Part shown: positions 51,521-59,133 of the stretch, piece after piece
Layout: each line of letters begins with the position of its first letter
How positions within the stretch are numbered: position 1 is the first letter of the stretch
NCBI GenBank assembly: GCA_029225065.1
Contig: JAQXVT010000059.1
Span: forward strand, 1-64,000
Reading direction: 5' to 3'
DNA from: Lachnospiraceae bacterium
GTDB lineage: Bacteria > Bacillota > Clostridia > Lachnospirales > Lachnospiraceae
Length of the DNA stretch: 64,000 nt
The notes under the pieces: generated by a model
Seen by the model: the letters and a program-made list of their open reading frames with translations, nothing else
Databases searched by the model: none
What the model was told of the DNA's origin: nothing
Program-made: the position numbers and the translations under genes

Positions 51521-52783
51521 TCACATTTTCAGTGGAATAAACTCGATTTCCTCCTGCGTAAGTCTGCCTGCCGCTTTCAGAAATCCGTCCAGTGTCTCTT
51601 TATCCCAGACATTTTCTCCCTGGAATACCATGCGGATTTTTCGCACCGCTCCAACTGTCTCCAGTGGATTTTCCTCCAGTACAATCAGGTCTGAATCAAA
51701 TCCCGGAAGAATCTTTCCTTTCTGATCTGAGATACCGATATACTCTGCAGGCCGGCTTGTCGCCGCCTCAAGCGCCGCATACCCTGTCATGCCGTACGCC
51801 TCCACCAGACTCTCCAGTTCATCCGCAAGCGCAAATCCCGGAACCACGCCCGCATACGGGCAGTCCGTACCGGCCATCACCCTGTCGGAATACTCAAGAA
51901 ATGTCCTGCCACGGTCAATGATTGTCTGGAAGTCCGGCTTTACGCCAAGCTTGCGGTAATTCTCGCAGGTAACTTCATTTTCCTCTTCCCATCTTCTGCG
52001 GATGCACTCCGGCAGATCCTCAAAATGCTCCACCTCGGTCAGCTGCTTGCCGTTCCAGACGTAATCCGGAAGCGTCTTGCAGACCACGTGGGTCGGGCAG
52101 AACCACATGCCATGCTGTGCTGCGTAGGCGATATCCTCTTTTTCCCGCGGAAGCGAGCTCGTATGCTCACAGCAGGAATACCCTGCATCAATCAATGACT
52201 TATAATCGAGAATCTTCGTCATATGACCGCACGGCGGAAGCCCTTCCTCCACTGCTCTGCGCAGCAGATACTTGTACAGCTCCGGCTCCATCGACGGATA
52301 CGTCTTCAGCCACAGGAATCCGTATTTTTTCGTATAGGCGATGATATTCTCCGCATCTTCCTTCGAACGGATGATGATATTCGTGTTGTCCGGGATCGTC
52401 TCATCCTCTCCGTCTGCGATCGGTCCGCTGGAATAAATATATGGGCCTCTGCGCGTACCGGCAAGAATCTCATCCCGCCACTTTGCATGTCCGGCAAAGC
52501 CCTGCATGTTGCGGACCGAAGTCACGCCGCTTGCCAGAAAAAAGTCCCCCATGTAGCTCTCATCGTAATGCACATGGGAATCGATCATGCCCGGCATAAC
52601 CACACATCCTGAGAGATCGATCACATTTGCAGCTTCCGGGATCGCTTCTTTTCGATCTGAGATTTTAACAATCTTCCCGTTCTCGATCCACAGATCTGCG
52701 TCCTCTAAAACAGGGCCGTCATTCATCGTGAGCAGCTGTCCGTTTTTCAGGACTGTGAGGGCGGTTGTCTTTTTATTTTCCAT
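51521..52783 (-). CDS. Metal-dependent amidohydrolase (imidazolonepropionase/prolidase-like)
   Basis: TIM-barrel amidohydrolase of 420 residues. Metal ligands can be placed: HxH in DSHVHYDES, a likely carboxylated Lys in LWLKTYPS, His in CGHMTK and CCEHTSS, and Asp in MAGTDCPYAG. The sequence falls in the imidazolonepropionase-like/Xaa-Pro dipeptidase group, which cleaves cyclic amides or N-acyl and dipeptide bonds. No signal peptide, so cytoplasmic. Weak SD. It lies between the importer and the M42 peptidase; it is the enzyme most likely to define the pathway's substrate. Confidence 0.88.
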   Translation of the reverse strand: MENKKTTALTVLKNGQLLTMNDGPVLEDADLWIENGKIVKISDRKEAIPEAANVIDLSGCVVMPGMIDSHVHYDESYMGDFFLASGVTSVRNMQGFAGHAKWRDEILAGTRRGPYIYSSGPIADGEDETIPDNTNIIIRSKEDAENIIAYTKKYGFLWLKTYPSMEPELYKYLLRRAVEEGLPPCGHMTKILDYKSLIDAGYSCCEHTSSLPREKEDIAYAAQHGMWFCPTHVVCKTLPDYVWNGKQLTEVEHFEDLPECIRRRWEEENEVTCENYRKLGVKPDFQTIIDRGRTFLEYSDRVMAGTDCPYAGVVPGFALADELESLVEAYGMTGYAALEAATSRPAEYIGISDQKGKILPGFDSDLIVLEENPLETVGAVRKIRMVFQGENVWDKETLDGFLKAAGRLTQEEIEFIPLKM

Positions 52784-52852
52784 ATTTTTACTTCTTTCTC
52801 ATCACTGCATTTGATTTGACATATGCCTGATACTTTTTTCCTTTTCATTCAT

Positions 52853-52890
52853 AGAAGCGGATATTTACAATTCGCTTTGCGCATTTGAAA
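52853..52890 (+). repeat. Dispersed palindromic repeat, copy 1 of 2 between amidohydrolase and M42 genes
   Basis: TAGAAGCGGATATTTACAAT then TCGCTTTGCGCATTTGAA. Confidence 0.6.
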
Positions 52891-52909
52891 CATTGGACCA
52901 CTTATCTGC

Positions 52910-52953
52910 AGTAAAGTGGACATTCGCAATCCGCTTCGCGACCTGCGTTCAAG
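52910..52953 (+). repeat. Dispersed palindromic repeat, copy 2 of 2 between amidohydrolase and M42 genes
   Basis: AGTAAAGTGGACATTCGCAA then TCCGCTTCGCGACCTGCGTT followed by CAAGC; the best consensus for the long form with the GTTCAAGC tail. Confidence 0.75.
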
Positions 52954-53020
52954 CTACATTACGAATTTTTCATTTCACCGATAATCGAAAGCGCTCTGTC
53001 TGATAATAAAATTTTTTCAT

Positions 53021-54037
53021 TCAGCAGAACGTAAGCTCGCTCTTGCAGAATGCGTTCAGCAGATCCACGCCGCCGTCGATGTCCTCCTTCGAAGCCACCG
53101 CGCTCTGGCTGTGCGGATACCGTGTGACAACTACGACACCGCCGGTCCGTACACCGACACCAGAAAGGTTCATGCTCGATGCGTCTGTACCGCCCTTGTC
53201 GATAACCTCTCTCTGATATTTGATCTGCTCCTTCTCGCAGCAGCTTTCCATCAGTGCAACGACATCCTCATCGCAGACAACCGACGGATCGCAAATCTTT
53301 ACGCCGACACCGCCGCCGACTACATTGCTGCCCTCCAGGTCACACGGATAATCATGCGCCGGGGTGATATCAACTGCAATTCCGACATCCGGCTGAATCC
53401 GCGCAGCCGCTACCTTCGAACCGCGGCAGCCAAGCTCCTCCTGCACACCGAATACGTAATAAACATCGTTCGGCCAGGTGCCGTCGTTTTCCTTTAAGGA
53501 CTCAATCAGCTGATAGCAGCCGATGCGGTTGTCCAGTGTCTTTGCGCAGACACGGTCATTTGCCAGCTCCAGGAACTCTCCATAATATCCGCAGGCATCG
53601 CCGAGCTTTACGTATTTCTCCGCATCCTCCTTTGAGGTCGCTCCGATGTCAATGTACAGCTTGCCCGGATCATTCTTCGCTTCCTCGATCGGTCCGAGGC
53701 AGCCCATTACGCCGCTCACGCCATTGCGGAAACGAACTCTTGCATTGTATGCAGAACCGGTCCAGTTCCATCCCAGGTTGCAGACACGCAGGCGTCCGTC
53801 CGGCTCGATCTTCTTAACCATAAATCCGATCTCATCCATATGTGCCGCCAGCATGATCTTCTTTGCATTCGGACCGCCGACACCTTTTTTCAGTACGATC
53901 AGATTGCCGACCGCATCGGTAGTCATCTCATCTGCGTACGGTGCCACGATCTTCTCAATGTACTGCCGTACCGGTTTCTCATATCCAGCCACTCCCCAGA
54001 GCTGTGTCAGCTCGCGGAGCAGATTTAAATCTCTCAT
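53021..54037 (-). CDS. M42 family metallopeptidase (aminopeptidase/glucanase M42)
   Basis: Dinuclear metal aminopeptidase of 338 residues. Ligands and catalytic residues are visible: His/Asp in AAHMDEIGFMV, Asp in TLDNRIGC, the Glu pair in GVQEELGCRGSK, Asp in VDITPAHD and His in RYPHSQS. M42 enzymes form dodecameric, self-compartmentalised cytoplasmic aminopeptidases that trim short peptides. First gene of the long operon. Start ATG 54037 with AAAGGAG; 13 upstream codons are rejected. Divergent from the GntR regulator. Confidence 0.92.
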   Translation of the reverse strand: MRDLNLLRELTQLWGVAGYEKPVRQYIEKIVAPYADEMTTDAVGNLIVLKKGVGGPNAKKIMLAAHMDEIGFMVKKIEPDGRLRVCNLGWNWTGSAYNARVRFRNGVSGVMGCLGPIEEAKNDPGKLYIDIGATSKEDAEKYVKLGDACGYYGEFLELANDRVCAKTLDNRIGCYQLIESLKENDGTWPNDVYYVFGVQEELGCRGSKVAAARIQPDVGIAVDITPAHDYPCDLEGSNVVGGGVGVKICDPSVVCDEDVVALMESCCEKEQIKYQREVIDKGGTDASSMNLSGVGVRTGGVVVVTRYPHSQSAVASKEDIDGGVDLLNAFCKSELTFC

Positions 54038-54068
54038 TTTGGGTCGCTCCTTTGTATGTAATATAAAA

Positions 54069-54104
54069 TAGGGCAAGTACCGTTGTACTTCTTTGTACTT
54101 TGCC
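54069..54104 (-). other. Hairpin in the M42 mRNA leader
   Basis: GGGCAAAGTAC and GTACTTGCCC flank a 15-base loop with inner GTAC repeats; on the minus strand it is followed by TATTTTATATT. It lies between the promoter at 54129-54157 and the start codon, so it may attenuate the operon or act as a regulator site. Confidence 0.5.
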
Positions 54105-54128
54105 CCTTCAACGCTTTAAACTGACAAT

Positions 54129-54157
54129 ATTTTATCATCATTCCATGCAGATTGCAA
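54129..54157 (-). promoter_or_regulatory. Promoter of the M42/amidohydrolase/ABC/flavoprotein operon
   Basis: -35 TTGCAA (54152-54157), 17-base spacer, -10 TAAAAT (54129-54134) on the minus strand. Confidence 0.6.
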
Positions 54158-54169
54158 TAAACATTTTGC

Positions 54170-54181
54170 ATTTTGCAAAAT
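54170..54181. promoter_or_regulatory. Palindrome between divergent promoters, candidate GntR operator
   Basis: ATTTTGCAAAAT is a perfect 12-base palindrome, preceded by GCATTTTGC and ATTGCAAT, between the two divergent -35 elements. Its place suits control of both transcripts by the adjacent GntR protein. Confidence 0.4.
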
Positions 54182-54189
54182 CTTTTTTC

Positions 54190-54217
54190 TTGACATTTTG
54201 GAACGCATTTATACAAT
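54190..54217 (+). promoter_or_regulatory. Promoter of the gntR-type gene
   Basis: -35 TTGACA (54190-54195), 16-base spacer, -10 TACAAT (54212-54217). Confidence 0.65.
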
Positions 54218-54268
54218 AAATATAGTTATCTTGCCCGACTCGGTTAAAAAATAGATAAAGGAGTTCTT

Positions 54269-54931
54269 ATGGACCTGAACAAGACCACTCTTTCTGAACA
54301 AATTTACGCAATTCTCCGCAGTGATATCTTGACCGGCAAAATCCCGCTCGGAGAAAAGCTGACACTGAAAAATCTGAAAAACCGCTTTGAAGTCAGCTCC
54401 ACGCCGATCCGTGAAGCACTGACACGGCTTACAGAAGACGGACTGGCAGAGTATTATTCCAATGTCGGTGTCAACGTCATCTCCCTGTCCGAAAAAGATC
54501 TGATCGAACTGTATCAGTTCATGGGAGATCTCGACCGTCTTGCGATTCTCTACAGCGCTATGTGGCCGGATCAGGCCCAGATCTGCCGCGAGGCTGAGCT
54601 TGTCCTTGCAAAAACACAGCTGATTGAAGAAAAAAAAGAGCTCGATGAAACGGACATTCCTCTTTGGATCGAGTACTCCGACCGTTTTCATCTGCTCTTC
54701 TACGATTACTGCCAGAACAGCCGCCTGACCCACGCCGCAGAAAAGCTGCGCAGCCAGCTGACCATCTTTTCCAATCTCTACGAAACTCAGAGTGCTCCCC
54801 AGCACCGAATCAACGAGATGCACCACCGCATCTACGACGCCTACCGCACCGGCAATTATCAGACCGCCGGTGATCTGATGAAAGCACATCTGGAGGATTC
54901 ACTGAAGTATGCGCTGGAGCATCTGAAATAA
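54269..54931 (+). CDS. GntR family regulator with FCD domain
   Basis: Regulator of 220 residues. Winged HTH (LSEQIYAILRSDILTGKIPLGEKLTLKNLKNRFEVSSTPIREALTRLTEDGL, 7-60) and an all-helical FCD ligand domain (about 85-215) whose metal-binding Asp/His residues appear in DRFHLLFYD and MHHRIYDAYRTG. FCD regulators usually sense small organic acids. It is divergent from the M42-led operon and is its likely repressor. RBS AAAGGAG. Ends 9 bases from the convergent recQ gene. Confidence 0.9.
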   Translation: MDLNKTTLSEQIYAILRSDILTGKIPLGEKLTLKNLKNRFEVSSTPIREALTRLTEDGLAEYYSNVGVNVISLSEKDLIELYQFMGDLDRLAILYSAMWPDQAQICREAELVLAKTQLIEEKKELDETDIPLWIEYSDRFHLLFYDYCQNSRLTHAAEKLRSQLTIFSNLYETQSAPQHRINEMHHRIYDAYRTGNYQTAGDLMKAHLEDSLKYALEHLK

Positions 54932-54940
54932 GAAAAAAAA

Positions 54941-56932
54941 TTACTTTTTCTGCAACTCTTCCAGAAACCGCTCCCCATACTTCCTGAACTTCGCCTCCCC
55001 GACACCGGACACTTCAAGCATTTCTTCCCGTGTGGCCGGCTTTTTGATGCACATGTCGGTGAGGGTTTTGTCGGTAAATACGATGTAAGGCGGAACTCTC
55101 TGCTCGCCTGCGATCTTCAGGCGCAGCGCACGAAGCCGCTCAAACAGCTGCCAGGAGGCAGAATCCAGCTCGCCGCTCTGGCTTTTTCGTTTTTTCTTTG
55201 CTTTTGCAGGGGCCTTTTCCTTTGGTTTGGAGAATTTCATGACGATACGTGACGAGATACCTATTTGTTCATCCGCATTCTGGAAATCGTCAAATGTTTC
55301 TTCTGGAAACTCATATCCGCTTTCTGGAATTTCACTTTCCTGCATCATCTGCCCGCTTTCCGGAGCTTCACTTTCCTGCGTCGTCTGTTTAATTACTGCT
55401 TCCTGCATTTCCAGAAATTCTTTTGCCTGGCTCGTCAGCCCCAGCAGCGCATATTTATCCGGCGTTGTCGTCAGATATCCCTGAGCGACCAGTTCCTGTA
55501 GGATCTCTTTTAAACGAGGCTCACTGACTTCAGCCTGCCTGCCATAAGAATCCAGCTGATCCAGTCCCCACTCCAGCAGCTTGCTGACGCGGGAGCCATG
55601 CAGGATTCCTGCAATTGTACCTGCACCGTATCCCCGCTTCAGCTCTCCAATACATCGAATAATATCGATGCATACATTTGTCACGTCTTCCTCCACGAAC
55701 TCCTGCAGACAGTTGGAACAGTTCTCGCAGCGCCTCGGTGCTTTTTCTCCAAAATAATTCAGAATATAACCGCGCAGACAGTCATGCGTCGTCGCATAAA
55801 AGGTCATCCGTTTCAGACGCTCTGCATCACGCTCCCGCACAGCCTGCGCTTCCTCATATGTCATATCCTCGCGCAGCTCTTTCTCTTCCAGAAGAAACTG
55901 TCCGATCCGTACATCCTGCGGCGAATAGAGCAAAATACAGTCCGCACGTTCTCCGTCACGGCCCGCACGCCCGGCCTCCTGATAATAGTTTTCCATGCTC
56001 TGCGGCATGTTGTAATGAATGACAAACCGCACGTTGGACTTGTCAATACCCATTCCAAATGCATTCGTCGCCACCATCACCGGCTTCTCATCAAAAATAA
56101 ACGCGTCCTGATTTGCCTGCCGCTCTTCTGGCGAGAGTCCTGCATGATACCGCGTAGCCGGTATATCGTCCATCAAAAGCGATGTGCAGACCGCCTCCAC
56201 ATTTTTCCGCGTCGCACAGTAGATGATTCCGCTCTCTCCCTCGTGCTCTTTCAGGCAGTCCCGCAGGTTCTGATCCTTGTTTCCGGTCCGCACCTCAAAA
56301 TACAGATTCTCCCGGTCAAATCCGGTCACCATCACCTTCGGATTCTGCAAATTCAGCACGCAGAGAATATCGTCCCGCACCTGCGTGGTCGCGGTCGCAG
56401 TAAATGCACCGACCACAGGCCGCACCGGCAGCTGCTCCACAAAGTCAACGATGTTCAGATAGCTCGGCCGGAAATCCTGTCCCCACTGCGAAATGCAGTG
56501 CGCCTCATCCACCGTTACCATACTAATACTGGCTCTGTGCGCAAAATCCAGAAAAAGCGGCGTCAGCAATCGCTCCGGCGCAACATAAATAATCTTGTAC
56601 CGACCTGCGCAGGCGTATTCCATCGCGCGGCGAATCTGATTCTCGCTTAAAGAGCTGTTGATGTACGCCGCATGAACCCCTGCCTCGTTCAAAGCCCGCA
56701 CCTGGTCTTTCATCAGAGAAATCAGCGGGGAGATCACGACTGTGATACCCGGAAGAAGCAGGGCCGGAAGCTGGTAGCAGATCGATTTTCCGGCTCCGGT
56801 CGGCATGATGCCAAGCACATCCCTTCCCGCAAGAAGCGCATCGATGAGCTCTTCCTGCCCCGGGCGGAATCCGTCGTACCCGAAATATTTCTTCAGTGTT
56901 TCATATTTATGATCTTCTCTGTTTCTTCCCAT
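54941..56932 (-). CDS. recQ: ATP-dependent DNA helicase RecQ
   Basis: SF2 3'-5' helicase of 663 residues. Motifs I (MPTGAGKS), II (VDEAHC), and VI (QEAGRAGRDG), the zinc-binding cysteines (CLRGYILNYFG, CENCSNC), a winged-helix RQC domain and a C-terminal HRDC domain (about 585-663) are present. It unwinds DNA in recombination and repair. Between RQC and HRDC is a Ser/Glu/Pro linker with repeats of QESExPESG. The start is uncertain: ATG 56932 fits the family N-terminus; the frame is open to ATG 57049 and TTG 57064 through 44 low-complexity residues, and no start has a good SD. Confidence 0.92.
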   Translation of the reverse strand: MGRNREDHKYETLKKYFGYDGFRPGQEELIDALLAGRDVLGIMPTGAGKSICYQLPALLLPGITVVISPLISLMKDQVRALNEAGVHAAYINSSLSENQIRRAMEYACAGRYKIIYVAPERLLTPLFLDFAHRASISMVTVDEAHCISQWGQDFRPSYLNIVDFVEQLPVRPVVGAFTATATTQVRDDILCVLNLQNPKVMVTGFDRENLYFEVRTGNKDQNLRDCLKEHEGESGIIYCATRKNVEAVCTSLLMDDIPATRYHAGLSPEERQANQDAFIFDEKPVMVATNAFGMGIDKSNVRFVIHYNMPQSMENYYQEAGRAGRDGERADCILLYSPQDVRIGQFLLEEKELREDMTYEEAQAVRERDAERLKRMTFYATTHDCLRGYILNYFGEKAPRRCENCSNCLQEFVEEDVTNVCIDIIRCIGELKRGYGAGTIAGILHGSRVSKLLEWGLDQLDSYGRQAEVSEPRLKEILQELVAQGYLTTTPDKYALLGLTSQAKEFLEMQEAVIKQTTQESEAPESGQMMQESEIPESGYEFPEETFDDFQNADEQIGISSRIVMKFSKPKEKAPAKAKKKRKSQSGELDSASWQLFERLRALRLKIAGEQRVPPYIVFTDKTLTDMCIKKPATREEMLEVSGVGEAKFRKYGERFLEELQKK

Positions 56933-57147
56933 TCCGTTTTCTTTCTGAGCCTTCCCGCTCCCTGCCTTTTTTCTGCATTCTGAGTTACTAAAAATTTTTG
57001 TAGTGTCTTTGATTGTTTCGTCTTCACTTCGCACTTCAGCGCCTGTCATATCGATGTTTTTCAATTCTTTTCTTCTTAACTCTTCCCCAAATTTGATTTC
57101 TGTGAACGGTGCCCTGTTTTTCTTCCGCTCAATAACGTTCCTTTAAC

Positions 57148-57184
57148 CAAGTCCCCTGCTTCTATTACGAATATCTGCTTTGAC
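57148..57184 (-). repeat. Degenerate palindromic repeat, inverted copy
   Basis: On the minus strand CAAAGCAGATATTCGTAATA then GAAGCAGGGGACTTGG. It directly follows the stop of the 5'-nucleotidase gene. Confidence 0.4.
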
Positions 57185-58902
57185 TATTTCCAGATCACCT
57201 CCAGCGCCGCCGCTTCTTCCCGCTTCACCTCCACCGGACTGTGCTTCCGGATATAGTCCGCGATCAGCTCCGGCATCTCTTTTTCGCCGCACCAGAGCAC
57301 CGGGCAGGTCTCAAAAATCTGATAGCCGCCGGTGCCGCTTGCGCGGTAGTTGTTCATCACCAGACGGTACTTTTTATCGCCAAGCGGTGTCCCATCCGCC
57401 TTCGTCAGCGATACGACACGGCTGCCAACCGGTTTTCTCACATCAAATGTATAACGAATGCCGCTGTAGAAATCGTAATTGTAGTGCTCTACCTTGGGCC
57501 GCAGAAATTCATCCGATACCCGTACTGCGCCATTTTCCACGTCAAAATAAGAAGCACACCGCTCCAGCGCTGTCCGCAGTACTTTTTCATCCACCTCAAG
57601 TACAAACAGCGTATTCGGGAACAGATAGGCCGTGCAGATATCACGCATCGTCACCTCGCGCGGCAGACCGACCGGAATATTTCCAAGGCTTGTACACGAA
57701 AAGTCTGCGCCTGTTTCCTCCAGCTGAATCTGATTGAAGAAATCTGCCATCTGGCTTCCGTGCAGCGCCGCGTCCAGCTTTTCCTCTGCGGGGACTGCTT
57801 CGGCAAGTGTACCGACCGGCGCGTCAAGCCATGCCTGCACGTCACGCTCCAGCAAAAGAAGTTTTTCAAATGGCTGCGAATCGTGCTCATTTCCTACCTT
57901 AACCACCTCTGAGGAAATTGATATCTGTCTCCTCGTCCGTGTCTCTTTCAAATCTGTTTCTTCTTTTATTCCGTCACGACTTTCATCGTTCTTTGCACCA
58001 TATTTTTCTTCTTCCGTCGCACCTATTCTTTTTTCACCGTTTCTTTCACCATTTCCGGCATCCACAGCTTTCCCTTCAGCCTCATCGCATCCTTCATGCC
58101 TGGCAATTTTCACGGCTTCTGTCTTTTCATACACCGCCTCCAGCGAGATATACTTCCCCGCATTCGCCGGCGGCTGCACCGCATAGGTCCCGTGCAGATC
58201 CTTTCCTGCCATCGCGATGTGCTGATGTCCGGTCAGCAAAATGTCATAGCCGAGCTTTCGTGCGATTTCGCAGGCCACATTTTCTCGTGACTGTGTGAGT
58301 CGCTCGCCTGTCTCCAGATCCTCCTCAAAACCGCCGTGATAAATGCAGATGCACACATCACACTGACCTCGCAGGATTTCATATTCGCGCTGAGCTGCCT
58401 CAAATGCATCGCTAATCTTCAGTTCGCTCAGATTTTTTTCCTGCTCCCAGATGTTCACATAATCAGTCACGATTCCGGTCAGGCCGATACGCAGGCCATT
58501 TTCCAGTACGTGAATCACATGATTTTTCACGCCCAGCTCACCGCGCAGGTCGGTCAGGTTCGCACACAGGCAGGTCGCATTCATCGCGTTTATATATTCT
58601 TTCAGCACCTCGTATCCGAAATTAAAATCATGATTTCCGAGTGTGAAATAATCGCACCCCATTGCATTAAAGCCCTCGGCCAGCGGCTGAAACGGATATG
58701 CGTCCCTGTGGCTGATATAATACTGCGAAAGCGTTGTGCCCTGCAGCGTGTCACCGCCGTCAATCACCAGCGTATTTCCATCCTTCTCGATCTGATGCGC
58801 CAGATTCAAAAGTCCCGCATCTTCGCTGCACTTTCCCGCATAGTTTGTCGGAAACAAATGTCCGTGCGTATCTGATGTAAATATAATTTTTAAATTTTTC
58901 AT
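57184..58902 (-). CDS. 5'-nucleotidase/bifunctional metallophosphatase (UshA/YfkN-like), cytoplasmic
   Basis: Enzyme of 572 residues. N-terminal metallophosphatase domain with FTSDTHGHLFP, DGGDTLQGT, GNHDFNFG and LTGHQHIA, and a C-terminal nucleotide-binding domain with MADFFNQIQLEETGADFSC and NNYRASGTGGYQIF. It would dephosphorylate nucleotides or cyclic nucleotides. It has no signal peptide, unlike UshA. Between the domains (about residues 270-345) is a Glu/Lys/Gly/Asn-rich disordered insert. It follows the ABC exporter locus, on the same strand. Confidence 0.88.
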   Translation of the reverse strand: MKNLKIIFTSDTHGHLFPTNYAGKCSEDAGLLNLAHQIEKDGNTLVIDGGDTLQGTTLSQYYISHRDAYPFQPLAEGFNAMGCDYFTLGNHDFNFGYEVLKEYINAMNATCLCANLTDLRGELGVKNHVIHVLENGLRIGLTGIVTDYVNIWEQEKNLSELKISDAFEAAQREYEILRGQCDVCICIYHGGFEEDLETGERLTQSRENVACEIARKLGYDILLTGHQHIAMAGKDLHGTYAVQPPANAGKYISLEAVYEKTEAVKIARHEGCDEAEGKAVDAGNGERNGEKRIGATEEEKYGAKNDESRDGIKEETDLKETRTRRQISISSEVVKVGNEHDSQPFEKLLLLERDVQAWLDAPVGTLAEAVPAEEKLDAALHGSQMADFFNQIQLEETGADFSCTSLGNIPVGLPREVTMRDICTAYLFPNTLFVLEVDEKVLRTALERCASYFDVENGAVRVSDEFLRPKVEHYNYDFYSGIRYTFDVRKPVGSRVVSLTKADGTPLGDKKYRLVMNNYRASGTGGYQIFETCPVLWCGEKEMPELIADYIRKHSPVEVKREEAAALEVIWK

Positions 58903-59003
58903 GCTGTCCTCTTTCTTTTTTTCATGCTTTTAAGTATGCATACACTTTATTATACAAGACTTACCTTAAGAAAAACAGCCTCTTTTGAATTTTCAGTTTA
59001 ACC

Positions 59004-59037
59004 ACAAAAATCGCCGCAGATCCATCCCACGGCGATT
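59004..59037 (-). terminator. Intrinsic terminator of the ABC exporter operon
   Basis: AATCGCCG and CGGCGATT stem with a 13-base loop; on the minus strand followed by TTTTTGTGG. Confidence 0.8.
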
Positions 59038-59133
59038 CTCGCTCTTATTTCTTTTCTCTCTTATCTCTTGCTATTCTTCGGCTTCAGCCGTTTGCTCCCC
59101 GGCAATCCACTTACCCGCTTTCCCAGCTCTTCC

